In this document: in pieces, positions 62,156 through 64,000 of the stretch
Layout of the letters: each line of letters opens with the position of its first letter
Position numbering within the stretch: the first letter of the stretch is position 1
Source of the DNA: Mesorhizobium sp. 131-2-1
Lineage (GTDB): Bacteria > Pseudomonadota > Alphaproteobacteria > Rhizobiales > Rhizobiaceae
DNA: 64,000 nucleotides
Direction: 5' to 3'
Assembly: GCF_016756535.1 (NCBI RefSeq)
Contig: NZ_AP023247.1
Span: 4,278,501 to 4,342,500, forward strand
The notes under the pieces: model-generated
Seen by the model: the letters and a program-made list of their open reading frames with translations, nothing else
Told to the model about the DNA's origin: nothing
Databases searched by the model: none
Program-made: the position numbers and the translations under genes

Positions 62156-62578
62156 ATGCCCCGCAACGCGCTGCTTTTGTTGTCCCGCCTGCTGCTTGCC
62201 GCCCTCTTCGTCCCTTCCGGCTTCCAGGCGCTGGCCAATATTTCCGGCACGACCAGCTATTTCGCCGGCCTCGGCCTGCCATTGCCGGCGCTCGCTGCCT
62301 GGGGCACCGGCCTGTTCGAGCTGATCGCCGGATTGCTTATCCTCGTCGGCTTCCAGACGCGGATCGTTGCCTTGCTGCTCGCCGCTTTCTGCGTGGCAGC
62401 GGGCTTCATCGGCCATCACGGCCAGGGTGGCGACGACGCCATGCTCGCCTTCCTGCACCAGCAGATGCTGATGAAGGACATCGCGATTGCCGGCGGCTTC
62501 CTGGCGCTGGCGATGGCCGGCGCCGGCGCCTGGTCCATCGACGGGCGCAGCTTCGGCGTCGGCGCCGACATCACCTGA
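62156..62578 (+). CDS. DoxX family membrane protein 2
   Basis: The 140-residue paralogue of the gene upstream has about four transmembrane helices and the same blocks (LFVPSGFQALANISG, FELIAGLLILVGFQTR, KDIAIAGGFLALAMAG). AAGGAGGTGACG precedes the ATG at 62156, a strong ribosome site. It converges with the ppx gene, four bases between stops. Confidence 0.9.
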   Translation: MPRNALLLLSRLLLAALFVPSGFQALANISGTTSYFAGLGLPLPALAAWGTGLFELIAGLLILVGFQTRIVALLLAAFCVAAGFIGHHGQGGDDAMLAFLHQQMLMKDIAIAGGFLALAMAGAGAWSIDGRSFGVGADIT

Positions 62579-62582
62579 CGCT

Positions 62583-64000
62583 CTATTTTACCGAAACGCT
62601 CGGCCCACCCTCGACCGCCAGAACCAGCCGGCGGTTGGTGATACGCGCCAGTTGCGCCAGCCGCCCGGCCGGACGCTCGCCATAGAGGTCGGAAAGCGAG
62701 GCCGGCAGCACCAGCGCCAGCATGCCGTTGCCGCGGTTTTCCCATTTCAGCCTGGGCATCACGCCCGGCATCGCTGCCGTCATCAGGTAGACGACGCGCA
62801 TCATGGCCGCCAGCACGCGGGCGCGCTCGAGGATGCGCGGCGGCGCCAGCGCCTTGATCTCGGGCGCAATGGATTCGTTGAAGACGCCGTCATGGCGATA
62901 GGCGCCGGCCAGCGCCAGATAGGCGCGGCCGGGATGGTCGACGCCGATGAAGGAGGCATGCGCGATGATGTTGAGCGACTGCCTGCCGCGATACTCGGGA
63001 TGCGCGCGCCAGCCGATGTCGGCGAGCAGGCAGGCGGCCTGGCGATAGCGCGCCTCGTCCTCGGTCTCGTCGATGCCGAAGGCGGCAAAGGCCTTGCCGG
63101 TCCATTCGACCAGCTCATGCGCATGGTGGACCGAGCGCGAGCGCAACAGCGCAAGCTCCTCGGCGGCCGAGATCAGCGGATCGGCCTTCTGCTCGGCCTC
63201 GTCAAGCAGCGAATAGAGAAAACCCTCGCGCACGCCGAGCGCCGAGACGACGATCTTCGACGGCTGCATCGCCGTCATGATCTCCTGCAGCACGACCGCA
63301 CCATAGGGCAGCAGCGAGCGGCGGTTCTTGGAAACCCCTTCGATGCCCTTGACCTTCTCGATCTCGGCCTTCGTCACCTGCTTCAGGAAGTTCTGCGCGC
63401 TGTCGGCCGAGATCTCGTAGTGGTGCATGACGCCGAGCGGGTAGTTTGTCATCTCCATGTGCAGCCGGGCGAGGTTTCGCCAGGTGCCGCCGACGGCGTA
63501 GAAGGCCCGGCCCTGCCCACCCTTCAAGAGCTTTGCCCGCGCCAGATGCTCGCGCGCAATCTTCTGCGCCTGGGCAAGCGAATTCTTCGCCATGTCCTGC
63601 AGGCGCAGGCCGCCGAGCGGCAGCGTGATGCCGTCGCCGATCGCCTCGCCGTTGATGTCGATCAGCTCGAGGCTGCCGCCGCCAAGGTCGCCGGCGATGC
63701 CGTTGGCCGGGTGGAAGCCGGAGATGACGCCGAGCGCCGAATAGTGCGCTTCCTGGCGCCCGGAGAGCACCCGGATCTCGGTCTTCAGCACATCCTCGGC
63801 GCGGTGGATGAAATCCGGACCGTTCACCGCCTCGCGGGCGGCGGCGGTCGCCAGCACATACATGTGCTCGGCGCCGGCCTGATCTGAGAGCGCGCGGAAG
63901 CGGCGGAACTCCTCCATCGAGCGGGTCACCGCCTCGGGATCGAGCTTGCCGGTCGAAACGATGCCGCGGCCGAGGCCGGCCAGCATCTTTTCGTTGAACA
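62583..64000 (-). CDS. Exopolyphosphatase / pppGpp phosphohydrolase (Ppx/GppA), partial
   Basis: The frame runs to the right edge and is open there, so the N-terminus is missing. Visible parts are the ASKHA fold blocks FNEKMLAGLGRG (likely first codons in the window), LATAAAREAVNG and IAGDLGGGSLELI, which form the ATP-like phosphate-binding core. The C-terminal HD-like helical part starts near residue 300. The family hydrolyses inorganic polyphosphate or pppGpp. The ATG at 63986 is internal to the family frame and is not used as start. Confidence 0.93.
   Translation of the reverse strand, partial: FNEKMLAGLGRGIVSTGKLDPEAVTRSMEEFRRFRALSDQAGAEHMYVLATAAAREAVNGPDFIHRAEDVLKTEIRVLSGRQEAHYSALGVISGFHPANGIAGDLGGGSLELIDINGEAIGDGITLPLGGLRLQDMAKNSLAQAQKIAREHLARAKLLKGGQGRAFYAVGGTWRNLARLHMEMTNYPLGVMHHYEISADSAQNFLKQVTKAEIEKVKGIEGVSKNRRSLLPYGAVVLQEIMTAMQPSKIVVSALGVREGFLYSLLDEAEQKADPLISAAEELALLRSRSVHHAHELVEWTGKAFAAFGIDETEDEARYRQAACLLADIGWRAHPEYRGRQSLNIIAHASFIGVDHPGRAYLALAGAYRHDGVFNESIAPEIKALAPPRILERARVLAAMMRVVYLMTAAMPGVMPRLKWENRGNGMLALVLPASLSDLYGERPAGRLAQLARITNRRLVLAVEGGPSVSVK

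Overview
This is about 64 kb of GC-rich chromosome from an alphaproteobacterium. It looks like a member of the Rhizobiales close to Mesorhizobium. This is inferred from protein flavour (ChoX, a BetI-like regulator, TIGR01459 HAD, YkgJ, orphan TadG/TadE proteins) and from several intergenic palindromic elements that I recognise as typical of rhizobia. I see no rRNA, tRNA, CRISPR array, transposase or prophage.

The left part (1-9900) is mostly housekeeping: an RluB-type pseudouridine synthase with a long repetitive basic N-terminus (cut by the window edge), tadA, a lipoprotein, ileS, a MipA/OmpV-like porin, HdeD, ribF and a TIGR01459 HAD protein. From 10198 to 16446 lie three TadG-like secreted or membrane-anchored proteins (two vWA paralogues and one of beta-helix type), interrupted by a LysE exporter. 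They are followed by a CAP-domain lipoprotein and a large PAS-PAS-GAF-GGDEF-EAL c-di-GMP protein.

From 20000 to 39500 the window is accessory. It holds a MarR-EmrA-EmrB efflux locus, a GINT1-like beta-propeller protein, an FAD monooxygenase, a wHTH-TPR regulator divergent from an AraC/GyrI regulator, an orphan Imm11-like immunity protein, and a MarR-GNAT fusion. Then come a DSD1-like PLP enzyme, a D-arabinono-1,4-lactone oxidase and an MFS transporter under a divergent TetR, a LysR/SDR divergent pair, and an ATP-grasp protein divergent from a methyltransferase.

The middle (39600-41830) is a textbook groES-groEL operon with a promoter and a perfect CIRCE element, closed by a terminator. It is followed by a second Tad-type locus (TadG-like beta-helix protein plus two TadE proteins, translationally coupled; 42047-45146). 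Next are a LysE exporter, a YkgJ cysteine-cluster protein, three small uncharacterised proteins, a cold-shock protein and a gene-free stretch that may encode a small RNA.

The right part (47900-64000) carries an ArsR plus AHSA1-YCII pair with a readable promoter/operator, a GST, a Tat-exported phosphoesterase and a frameshifted secreted-protein gene. It continues with a TetR/NIPSNAP divergent pair with twin operators and a choX-hydrolase-amidase operon divergent from a BetI-like TetR. The last genes are an SDR, a LysR, a cupin, fumC, two tandem DoxX proteins and a Ppx/GppA phosphatase cut by the right edge. Start codons below are often moved downstream of the longest open frame, on the basis of ribosome binding sites and family N-termini.
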